A stretch of 64,000 bases of DNA from Diospyros lotus. Taxonomy: Eukaryota > Streptophyta > Magnoliopsida > Ericales > Ebenaceae. Positions 15,401 through 27,400 of this stretch are shown one piece after another. The stretch covers positions 16,874,616-16,938,615 of the forward strand of contig NC_068338.1 in the NCBI RefSeq assembly GCF_014633365.1, in the 5' to 3' direction. The stretch's first letter is position 1. The number at the start of each line of letters is the position of its first letter. Position numbers and translations under genes: made by a program. Below the pieces are notes generated by a model. That model worked only from the letters and a program-made list of their open reading frames with translations, ran no database searches and was not told where the DNA came from.

Positions 15401-18400
15401 ATTTTAGTAGATGATATCTTCTTCTAAGTAGGTTTATATAGGCTTCTATTTTCTACAATGTTTGTCCCTGTTTGGCTGTCTTCTCTTCTCAAGTATTTTT
15501 TATACGAATAAAAGAAAAGCATTTTCCAAAGAAACATTATCCAGAACTGGCTGGCTCTTTGGCTATGAGTACCACTTGTGAATTGGCCAGTCAAGGAGTG
15601 GAACAAAGTGATGGCTAAATCTCTAAGGTTGCATTTGGTTGAAGGTGTTTCGAATGATGTCATTTGAAATTCTATCATTTAAAATGACATTATTTGAAAT
15701 TTAAGTGTTTGGATAACTATTATACATAAAAATTTCAAATTCAATCAATTTAATATATATATGTAAATACATTTGTATTATACATAACTGCATGTATAGC
15801 ATATAATACATATACATAAGTACATATATATAATACGTTTATATATATACACACCTGTACATATGTAAATACATATACATGAATATATAACTGTACATGC
15901 ATATATATATATATATAAAATTAATGTGGAATCTATAATGAAATATTTTAGTTCGTATGACAACCCGTGAGGAGTTATTTGAAATTCTCCCATTTCTTAA
16001 GTGCAAATCCAAATCCTCCCTAAAAAATGGTAGCCAAACATTGGATTTGGGATTTGAAATCCCAAATTCCAAATGATGGGATCAAATGACCCCATCCAAA
16101 TTCAACCAACAGAAATTTGTTACATCCCTAATGACACAAGCCATAATTGATGGCTTAGGAGCCTGCTGGATGTCAATTTAGAATATTATAAGAATAACTT
16201 CCACAACCAAAGGGAACAATCCTCAGAATATGGTAGAGTGCCAAAAGGCATGCTAGATAAAACAAAAATGCCAGCTTACGGAAGCAAAATACCCACTAGG
16301 AGCAGTGGATGAAATTCTTAATCAGGCTTAAGTGTTCAGGTTAAAATCAAAGCCCTCTCAGGTATAAATTTCCTATTCAGGGTGTCATCTCTCCATCATC
16401 TTTTGATTTTATTCTTAATTAATATTAAATTTTGTTGTATGATATTCTTTTGATACACTTCATCTCTGGTGGCTTCTTGTACAAACTTCTTTATCTCAGA
16501 ATTTGTAAAGAAACCACCATGTCCTTGCTCCTAATGCAGAAACTAAATGGTCTCAGCATGAATTACTTATGAATTCTGAAGTATTTTTGTATTTCCTATG
16601 TTCTTATTTTTCATCTCAAACTTCTATTACTTCTGAAACAACACACTGATGGAATATCTAGTTCATGCCAGTCATTCAAAGATTAAAATGTACTGCCCAA
16701 ATAGATCAACTCATTTAAGAGGCATTCATAGTAGTTTCACCGTGGAACTTGAGCCACAAACCAATTTGTTCTTATCACTATTTTGTTCTTGAGTTTTCCA
16801 TTCTTGAATGTGTTTTTTGTTGCTTTATATTCTCCACTACTGTTTTTTGTTTTTTCAGAAACTCGAATTAGCTTTCTTTGTATATGATTTGCAGCAGGTA
16901 TTCAGTGTGACAATCCTTTTTATTTTCTTGATGCAGAGAATGAAGATAATATCTGATCTACTGATATCCGTTTCAAAAGCTGAGAGGCAAGAAGCAAGGT
17001 TGAAAGTGCGCCAGGATTCTCTGAGGCTTGGAAATGTGGGTGTAATCAGGTATCACATCCATTTATTTTCCTTTTCTAGGAAAGAATAATTGGAATAAAT
17101 CATCCCTATTTCCTTGGTGCCACAAATTATGATTGGGAAAGAGACCCAGGAACCAAATAGAATATTTGCTGATAAATGTCCCTTGGCTGGTTGTAGAAGA
17201 TGTTGACCAAAATGATCTGAATTTCAATATTTTCCATTCTTTTACTTTTTGTTACTGTCTATGCAGCCTACAAAAGCTTGTATGAACCAATTGCAAGAGT
17301 TATTAAAACATCACCACAAATCAGAAAAAAATCACCCAAAGTGGAAGAGAATAAGCCATTGAGCCCATTCAACTCAAAGGAATTACATATATCCTGCTTA
17401 ACTGTTTCATCCTCAATTACTTTTCTTAAGAAAAAAAGGTGGGGAAACTACTATTTCATCTATGGTTTCCATTCAAATCATGCAAACTTGGATGTGTGCA
17501 ACACGGAATAAACTTTTATGGGCACGTTTCATTAGCAAATTCTGAGTAGTCCATTGAGACAAACTACAAGGTGAACATTTACATGCTACTGTAAAAAAAT
17601 AAGATGAACATTCAACGACATTCCTGAATATACAAGAAAAGGTACATATCTTTGAACTTAAAAAATATCAATCAGTTTGTTTTTCAATTTTTTTCACTCA
17701 TTGGAAATGTTTCCTTTTCTGCTTTCCCTATTTTCTTTGAGCACATAAATCATTTCATACAATCATTAACTTATTGCATTTTATCAACCAATTTCATAAG
17801 ATAACTCATAAAAATGTGGCAGTTCATTATATATATTTCGTGCACGTAAACTTGTTTATGCTTTCCCTATGTGTCGGTTGTCTGAAAAGTATTAGAAGCT
17901 CACAAATATGTTATCATTTTTGTTGATTCTAATCATATATAGGACAATACTGTAATATCTGCTATTATAAGTCAATGGTGATTTCTAAGAAAATGTTTAT
18001 TTTTTGCTGTATAAGCGAATTATTTTAAGCAATATGCTTCTTATTCTTGATCCTTCAGATGAAAAATCTTATGCATAATTTTGGTTGATGCTTATCAATT
18101 TATACTGGACACTCCTAATGGTTGTAAAATTGCAGAGCTGGAACCATCATAACCGAAACATGGGAGGATGGGCAAGCACTTAAGGATATCAACAGTCATC
18201 TGGTATGCTTTTCCCTATTTAATTATGGACTAGAGGCCACCTTATTCTCTGGCATTTTACCTTTAATATACTTGTTTGTTTGTTTTATTGCACTAGAGCA
18301 ATGAATTGAGAGTTCCAACCATAAAGGGGAAATTTCTAGGAACTGCTTAGAAAATTTAAAGTGATTTGTTATTTTTACAAGATTTACTAGATAATTGTGG

Positions 18401-21400
18401 ACAAAATGTGCCACTTTATGGAAGAGATTTTGAATGGATGGATTCCAAAAGCAAACTACATAGAAGTTAACTGATCTTCCAGGTGGTTCTTTATTTATTC
18501 TTGGATCTTAGTCTCCTAGTTTTATTACCAGCTTCTTATGCTAATGTATTAAATTTCCGCTCACATGTCTTAACATTAGTTGATACTGTTTGGTTTCTTG
18601 GTTATATTTAGGTTTCATATTATTTCCAGGAAACAAAGCGATGCTATTATCTGTTTGTATCTATCTATGTCTTCAATATCAGTTCCTTGGATTCATTTTG
18701 ATGTAACTTCTTTAGCTGTTCATTTTTTGCCATTTCTTTTAAAGTTTTGTATCCTGTCTAGGACAGATCATCATAATTTGAAAATATGTTTTAACTCTAT
18801 TCTTGAAGTTCCCTCAGGATTCCAGAGCTGCCTTGTTCTTGAACAACATCAATGTGGGCAACTCAAAAATTAAAGTTTTTTTGTTCATGATCTGTCAAAT
18901 GAAGGGTCTGAATAGGGTCAGGTCATTGGCAGTATTTCTTTTTTCCTAAGAGATCTTACTAGCAGATGCTTTGATCTTACTAGCTGGAGTTTTACTTACT
19001 GGATGGCCCAAACTAAGTGTGGAGGCAAAGTAACTGCAATAAAATTTATGAGCATCTTTGAATTCAAATTGAGTTTTATGCTAGTTCTTATTTAACATCA
19101 ATAATCAAGACATTAGGGAAATAAATTTGTATGAGTAATCTAATCCATACTCAATTCACAAATTAAGTTTGGTGTATGTGCTTTTATTTTTTTGCCCTTT
19201 TTCTTCAAAAAAGGGCGTTCCTCGTGCATGAGACTTCTCATGGGGGGCTGCCGGGGGGGGGGGTTCATATTTGTACCCAGCTTTCCCCTTGATTATTTTT
19301 GCAAGAAGGCTTTTTACAGAACTTGAACCCATCACCTTCCTGGGGAGTTCTCCCCCCCCCCCCCCCTTCTTTCTCTCTCTCCCTTGTTACCTTATTGTCT
19401 ATTATTTTGAGCGAGGTTTTCAATATGTTATTCTCATTGGATAGTGACTGTCTGCCCTATTCCTTAACTAAACAACTCAACTTTTATTTGTACATTCTCA
19501 TTTATCAATTATCCTACTTCACTGAAATTTCAACGTGACTATTCGATAGAGTAAATTCAAGTTTTCTATGAATTTTTTAGATTGATTACTTCCTAATTGA
19601 ACTATGGTCACACAAGAAACTCTCTCATATGGCTGGAAAGATATGTTCTCTTAACTTCATTTTATAAGAACTTAGATCCAGTTATTCATGAAACATACAG
19701 TTCTCTTTTATTGGAATTTAAATTCATTTAATTGTTGCACTTTTCAGAGACATTTATTAGAAATGAAGGAGGCTGTTGAGAGGCAGAGGAAATCATTGAA
19801 GAAGAGACAATCAGGTAGGTATCTGCAATTTTTGGTGAATCTAATTATCCCTACATTTTATCATATGTTTCACAGCCAGTTCCAAATCAAAATGGGAATG
19901 CAACTATAAGGTGTCTGTTAAGGCTCATTCGTGGTCAAAGTGGAGCCTTAAGCTTTCTGTTAAAAAGCTCTGATGTGTTTGGTGACCACAAGAGCTTTAA
20001 AGCTAGGTAGCTTAAAAGCTCTTCTAACAGCTTTTTAGAAAAGCTAGCCCCCCAACCTTTTTTTGGATTGCTTTAAAGCTGCATGAGAAGAGCTGGCATT
20101 GACCAAGAAGGAGACTAAATTAAAGATTTCCATGCCAACTCCCCAAATCCCTAACCGAAAATCCCCAATCTCACCTCCCCCTTCTCTGCCACCATCTGCA
20201 TCCATCTGCTGTCATAGTCATTGTCATATTCATGCCATTCGTCAGAAGGAAGATAAAGTTGCAGCAGCAGCAACAAAGAACTAGCCATCGCCGTTTTCAG
20301 CAGTTGCCATCGTCAGTTCTCTCTCTCTCTCTGGGTTCCAAATCATAGGAACCCATCATCATGATGGGTTCTAGTTGGAACCTTGGGTTCTGTTGCAGGT
20401 GGACCCATCAGCAATGGGTTCTACTGGCAACTAGTTCCCATCCAGTCTCTGGCAGAACCCATCACCAATGGGTTCCGTTGGCCAATCTCTCTCTCTTTCT
20501 TTCTGTCTCTCTCTCTCTCTCAGCATTGCCAGTGATGGGGTTGCTGTGCTGTAGCAGGTCTTTGATGATGGGGTTATATACTTCTGTATGAGATATATAT
20601 ATATAATATATAAATTTATTATTTAATTATTGATAATATATGTTAATACTTCGTCACAAAGTACAATTAATTAAATTATTTGCACAAAGATTGCTTTTTT
20701 GTGGATTTATTTGGTAAAATAATTGGTATGTCCTTTTTGGCAACTTCTCACAACTTATAACCTATTGGATTCTCGGGTAAACAAGCTGTGTGCATGTGGC
20801 TATCATAGAAAGGTTGACTTGGTGGTGCAAGGCTGTAAATGGCAGATCCTATGGCATAAATTAGGGAAGACAAAAAGGAAGATAGCAATCAATCTAACTG
20901 GCAGTTATTGTATATAAGCTGTGATTAGGAGAATGTTTCTATGTATATTCTTTCCTTTTCTAGATTTCTAAATTGTAAATTCTGGAGTTATAAATAAAGG
21001 CAAAGCCAAAGAGGTTGGTGTCTTTGTCTACCCTTTCAATAGCCTAATTGCCTGCTGATTTTTAGAGAGTATCAGAGCCACAATTAGGCTAGGTACAGAA
21101 AAGATGAATTTTTGAGCAAGAATGTCCCAAGAGGAGGTTAGACCATCCAGTGTTATAGGGACTGTAGTGCCTAGTGAAGGGCCTAAGACTGCAATACCCT
21201 CTGAAAATCCATCCACGTTGATTAGCCCGGTAAAACTAGATGGGAGTAATTACCTAGCCCGGTCATGCTCTTGCAAACTTTGCATCAAAGCCCGAGGATT
21301 GGAGGACTACATCACTGGTATGAAGGGTCAAAAGCCTATCCCAGGAGATGTACATACTCGACAATGGGAGATAGAGAACTCCCTGGTGATCTCTTAACTA

Positions 21401-24400
21401 ATTAACTCAAGGTAGCCAAACAATGCCAAGGGGTATCTACTGCTCAATATAGCATGGAAGATCTAGAATGCTGCATCCCAAACCTAGTCTCAAATCGGAA
21501 ATGATGCACAAATATATGACATTTGAAAAAAGGTACATGAAACTAAACAAGGTGAGTGGTTTTAGTTTCCAGTACTATGTTGAATTAAATAGTTTATGGC
21601 AAGAGTTAGATTATTATCAAGATTTTCAGGCTGAATGCCCTAAGGATGCCTCTAAAGTTCAAAAAATGATAAAGAAAGAAAGAGTATTTGATTTTCTAGC
21701 CAAGTTGAATGTAGAATTTGACCAAGTCAGGGTTCAGATCTTAGGTAGAGAGTCTTTTCCTGCTGTAAAACAGGCTTACTCTTATGTTCACCGAGAAGAG
21801 AGCAGGAGGAGTGTTCTGCTCCAACTTGCTACAAGCAAGCAAATCTGCTATGATGATAAAACGCTCACCTGACAGATTTTCTACCAGCCAAGGGAATATC
21901 AATAAGGATCTGTTGAGGTGTGATTATTTTGGAAAATCCAGACATACAAAGGAAACTTGCTGGTCTTTATGTGGCAGACCTACCAAGGGGAAAGGAAAAA
22001 GCTAGGGGGGGGACGTCCTCAAGCCCATCTATCAGAGACTACTCAGATAGAAGGAGAGCCACATGCAGAAACGAAGAAAAATTAGTCTTTCAAGGGAAGA
22101 ATTAGTTTTCCTACTGCAGCTGATGACAAAGATAAAAATGGAATCAAATACCCTATCCTCCACTCCTACATCACATTATGCCCAAGAAGGTATAGCTGAT
22201 TCTGTTCCTGGTCAAGGTACTGTTACTGCTTTATATCCTCAAACTCTATAGAAAAACCAACCTGGATCATAGACTCTAGGGCTTCAGCCCATATGACTGG
22301 ATTATCTAAATCCTACCTGACCTATACTCCATGCTCCGGCAAAGTTAAGGTTAGAATTGCAAATGGTACCATTTCTCCTATTTTTGGAAAAGGGTTACCT
22401 GCAATAGAAACCTTAAACTGTCATTTGTTCTTCATGCTTCTAATTTTGCAAACAACTTGTTATCCATTAGTTCTATCACAAAGGATCTAAACTGTAAAAT
22501 TACCTTTTTCGCTATCCATTGTGTTTTAAAAGAAGTGAGCACCAGGGAAAATGATTGTGCATTCCATAAAGGAGAATCTAACTGGTGGCCAATTGTGCAT
22601 TCCATTTGTTCAGTCAAGGCATCAACTAGCAGATATCTTCACTAAGGCTTTACATAGCAAGGACTTCCTTACTATGATATCCAAGATGGGTATGAAGGAT
22701 ATTCATACATCATCTTTAGGGGGAGTGTCGGATTCTCATGTAAACAACCGGTAAAGCTATGTGTATGTGGCTATTATAGAAAGGTTGACTTGGTGGTGTA
22801 ATGTTGTAAATGGCAAATCTTATGGCATAAATTAGGGAAGACAAAAAGGAATATAGAAATCTATCAAAATGGAAATTATTGTATGTAAGCTATGATTAGG
22901 AGAATGTTTCTATGTATATTCTTTCCTTTTCTAGATTTTTAAATTGTAAATTCTAGAGTTATAAATAAAGGGAAAGCTGAAGAGGTAGGTGTCTTTGTCT
23001 ACCCTTTCAAAAGCCTAATTGCCTGCTAATTTTTATATAACCTTTTGTTTTTCCATTCACATAACTATTAACTAATATCTTAAAGCATGTTTTATCCGAA
23101 CACCTTATCAACGTTAAAGCTCTCTTAAGAAAAGTCGTAATCATATGGCACCATGGGGCAATCAAAAATGGGCTTCCATGAAATAGATACATGTTTGTGT
23201 CATTTGCACCAAAAAAATAGCACATAGAGCTCATCACATCCAAAATTATAGAGGTAAAATAAAATATAAGAATAACTACCATGATTTAAAAATCCTCAAC
23301 ACCCGACTTTATGCCACCTCCCCCACTTTTGTCAACGACCATTATATGTTTGTGGTTTTGTGGCCTAATCCTTGAGGTCTCTAGTATTTCCTACAGGCTA
23401 GGCCTCTTGCATCCTAAATTGAAACAGCTATATCATGACATTTGGCTTTAGACTTTCAACAAAAGCTTCTTCTCTCTCATGCACTAAGAATCATCCTGAG
23501 AATTTCTTGATGTAATTTCTAATGTTACCAATTTTCAATAGAATCAAGCAAGCACAGTAAGCGTTGTACTCCATCCTTTTTGAAGAATTGTAGCCTGAAC
23601 TCTTCCTATGTCTCTGACTCTTAGTGTGGTAATATTGTTTTTTTCCTTTTGGCTGGACCCATTTATTTACCTACCTAGTCTGATATGAGGCTTGTGATTG
23701 ATGTTGTTGTTGGTTGGTCTCACTCATTAGGTACATGGTAGTTGAGAGTAAAACTAATAATATAAAAGATAAAGTTAACCTTCTATCCAATAGCTTAATC
23801 TTTTTGATGAAATAGTAGTTAACAATTCATCATAACATCAACGCAAGCAAATGCCTTAAATTCAAACTTCACTATTAACCCAATATTTAAATTGTTGTAC
23901 ATGTTTGGACCTGTTATGTAGTGAAACCTAGCCAAATGTGAGGGGGCATGTTGAGTGTAAAAATAATAATATAAAAGATAAAGCTAGCCCTCCATCTAAC
24001 AACTTAATCTTTTAGTTGAGATGATAGTTAACAATTCAACAATGGTTGTTGCTAACACCTTTTGCCATCTCAATGCACTTAGTCCTCAAATATTACTCCA
24101 CATCAAAGTGAGTTCTTATGCTTGTTGGTATCTTGAGCAGCACTATTGGCAGAGGGACTTGGGACACCCATTTCTTTAGTTATGGTTGATCCAATGTTGG
24201 TGCCATCTTGAGGTGTCATCATTGTAGGGGCCCATAGGTCATGTCACCTACAGATGGTTGGCATTTTCAAGGTCTTTGTTAAGATTAGCAACCTCTGTTT
24301 GAAGTGCTTCTGCATCTAAAGCCCTATCCAAGTGTCAGATCCTCGAGGACCTGGCAATGATCAATTCAGAGCTTCTTCCGAAATGACATTGAATGCCGAA

Positions 24401-27400
24401 AATTCAAGAGAATTTTTGGGGATGAGACGGATAGATTGATAGAAAGGAGGGAGATTAGAAGAATGAGAGAGAGAAAGAGAGAACAAAAGTTTGGAGGGAA
24501 ATTCATTGAATGATATATTCAATTTCTCGATGATCCTCCATGTGGGGGTCGAGTGCAATTTATATCCCTTACCCGTGTACATATAAGCGTTCCCGCCAAG
24601 TCTAATTACAAAATAGCCTAACTGCATTCTGTTATTATTCTTTATTGCTCTTCCCACTTGCACCCTTACATTTTACCTAAGTACCCTCTAGGTACGTGAC
24701 AATACCCCCGCCTTGAGGCATTTCTTGTCCTCAAGAAATGGTCAGTAAATTTGTTGCTCACGGGAATTGGTTGAGCAACTCCAGGAGGTACTCCTAAGTG
24801 CTATCATCCTCATGTCGGTTGGTCCATCTCACCAGTACTTGCATTATGGGTGCTCCTTGGCGGTAGATCACCCATTTATCCACTATAGCTACTGGTTCTG
24901 TAGCTCCCTCGGACTCCTGCACTTCCGAAGGTAAGTGGGAACTCACCCACTGTTCTCCTACTATCTTCTTTAGCAATGACACATGGAAGACCGGGTGTAT
25001 CTGAGTATCCCCAGGTAACTATAGCTTATAGGCCACTTTGCTAATCTTGGCTAAAATTGGAAAGGGGCCAAAGTATCTTGGACTTAGCATGGAGATAGGA
25101 CCTGTAATTAGGGATTTTAGGTGAGGCCCCTTCAGTTTCAAGTACACTTCCTCCCCTATTTCAAATTCCCTCTCACTTCTTCCTTTCTCTGCCATTTGCT
25201 TCATATGATTTTGTGCCATAGCTAGGTCTTTCTTAAGCTACTGTAGGACTTGTTGTCATTGCTATAGGTGCTTGTCCACTGTTGCTACACTGGTGGGTCC
25301 TGGAAGGGCTGGTAGTAGCGGTGGTTTGTAGCCAAAGAGAGCCTCGAAAGGGGACATCTGAAGGGCATTGTGGTGGTTGGAGCTATACTACCACTGTGCT
25401 ATTGATAACCATTTGTGCTAGCTTCTTGGATTCTCAAAACACAGACAACGAAGGCAGGTCTCCAAGCATTGGTTGACCCTTTCCGTTTGCCCATTTGTTT
25501 GGAGATGATAGGTAGTAGAGAGGTTCAACTTACACCCCAAAGATTTCCACAAGGTCTGCCACATAAGGCTGGTGAATATTTTGCCCCTGTCCAAGATAAT
25601 TGTTTTTTGGGACCCCATGCATATTAACCACTTGATCCAGCAGAATCCGAGCCACTTCCTGGGCAATATAGGGGTGAGTGAGGCTTAAGAAGTGACCAAA
25701 CTTTGTGAATCGGTCTACCATGACAAGGATGCAGTCCTTCCCTTTCGACTTAGGTAGACCTTCTATAAAATCCATTGATATACTCTCCCTTGCTTGGCTT
25801 GGGATAGGAAGTGGTTGCAGTAGCCCCGAGTAGGCCACAGTCTCGTGTTTGCGCCGTTTGCACACTTCACAAGCCAGCACGTACTGCATTACGTCTTCCT
25901 TTAGCTTTGGCCAATAAAACAATTGTTTCACCTTGTGATAGGTGTTCTGCACGCCTGAATGTCCCCCCATTGGAGTCTCAAGCAGAGCCTGGAGTATTCT
26001 CTTCTTCAATTCTTCACTGCCCCCTATCACCAGTCTGCCCTTACATCTGATCACTCCATTTTCATAGGTGTACCCCGGTTTACTCTCTAGGTCTACAATC
26101 AGTTGTTCCAAGAGACTTTTCACTCGTTCATCCTCCTCATAACTCTTCACTATCTCCTGGCACCAATTAGGTATCACAGTTGTAATAGCTACTACCATCC
26201 CCTCCTCCATACATCTAGATAGGGCATCTGCTGCAACATTCTCCTTCCCCTTTCTGAATTGAATTACATAATCCAAGCCCATAAGCTTTGTTATTCCCTT
26301 CTTCTACAAATGGCTGTAAAGCTTCTGCTGTAGCAAGAATTTTAGGCTCTTGTGGTCGGTTTTTATGATAAATCTCCTACCTTCTAGGTAATGTCGCCAC
26401 TTATCTACTGCAAATATCACTGCCAACAGCTCCTTTTCATAGATATTGAGGCCTGTATGCCTTGAAGCCAAGGCCTGGCTTATGAAGGCTAGGGGTCTCC
26501 CTTCCTACATCAGGACAACCCCTATTCCCACCCCACTCGTGTCTGTTTCAACTACAAAAGTCTTGTCAAAACTCGGTAAGCTTAGTACAAGGGCTTCACT
26601 CATTGTTTTCTTCAACAACCCAAATGCATCCTCTGCTACTGGATCCCATACAAAGCTGTCTTTTTAAGCAAGTTAGTCAATGGTTTACTGATTGTTCCAT
26701 ATCCCCTCACAAACCTTTTGTAGTAGCCCATTAGTCCTAAGAATCCCCTCAAGGCCTTAATTGATGTAGGCCTTAGCCGGTTGATCGTGGTTGCTACCTT
26801 GTTGGGGTCGGTGTTCACTCCCTGCCCCAATATTAGATACCCCAAATATTCCACCTAATTTTGTGCAAAGACATATTTTGACCTCTTGATATACAACCTA
26901 TTGAGTTTTAAAATCTCAAATGTAGTCCTTAGGTGCTTTAAGTGAAAGTCATCGGTGGGGCTATACACCAAAATATCATCAAAGAATACGAGTATAAAGT
27001 CTCTAAGGTGGGGTTCAAAAATTTGGTTCATGAGGGATTGGAAGGTGGCTCGAGTGTTTGTTAGGCCAAAAGGCATTACAAGGAACTCATAGTGGCCTTG
27101 GTAGGTGCGGAAGGCAATCTTATGTACAAGGGGGTTCATCCAGATTTGGTGATAATCGGATCTTAGGTCAAGCTTAGTGAAAATGGTGGCATGGCTCAAT
27201 TCATCTAGTAAGTCCTCAATAAGGGGAATTGGGAATTTGTCTTTGATGGTAATTTCATTCAATTGGCAGCAGTTGATGCAAAATCGCCATGTTCCATCTT
27301 TTTTCTTTACTAGCAACACAGAGGAGGCAAAGGGGCTATGGTTAGGTTTGACGAGGGATTTCTGAAGCATCTCTCTAACCAGATTCTCTATAATTGTTTT

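Larger units (their letters stand above)
917..16936 (+). other. TSL giant intron (16.0 kb) with nested retrotransposons
   Basis: Bounded by a GTATGC donor after the exon ending at 916 and a TGCAG acceptor at 16936; the flanking exons join in frame. It contains a solo LTR (1185-1531), a CCCAA-rich repeat (about 1653-2117), a Copia element with another Copia nested in it (4240-14338) and a MITE-like unit (about 15628-16112). The rest (about 2120-4234, 14344-15620 and 16120-16930) shows no gene I can recognise, only AT-rich sequence with homopolymer runs. Confidence 0.85.

Noticed and set aside
15778..15993. Tyr/Ile/Cys-rich - strand ORF
   Set aside because: Product of (TA)n and ATACAT repeats inside a MITE-like unit.
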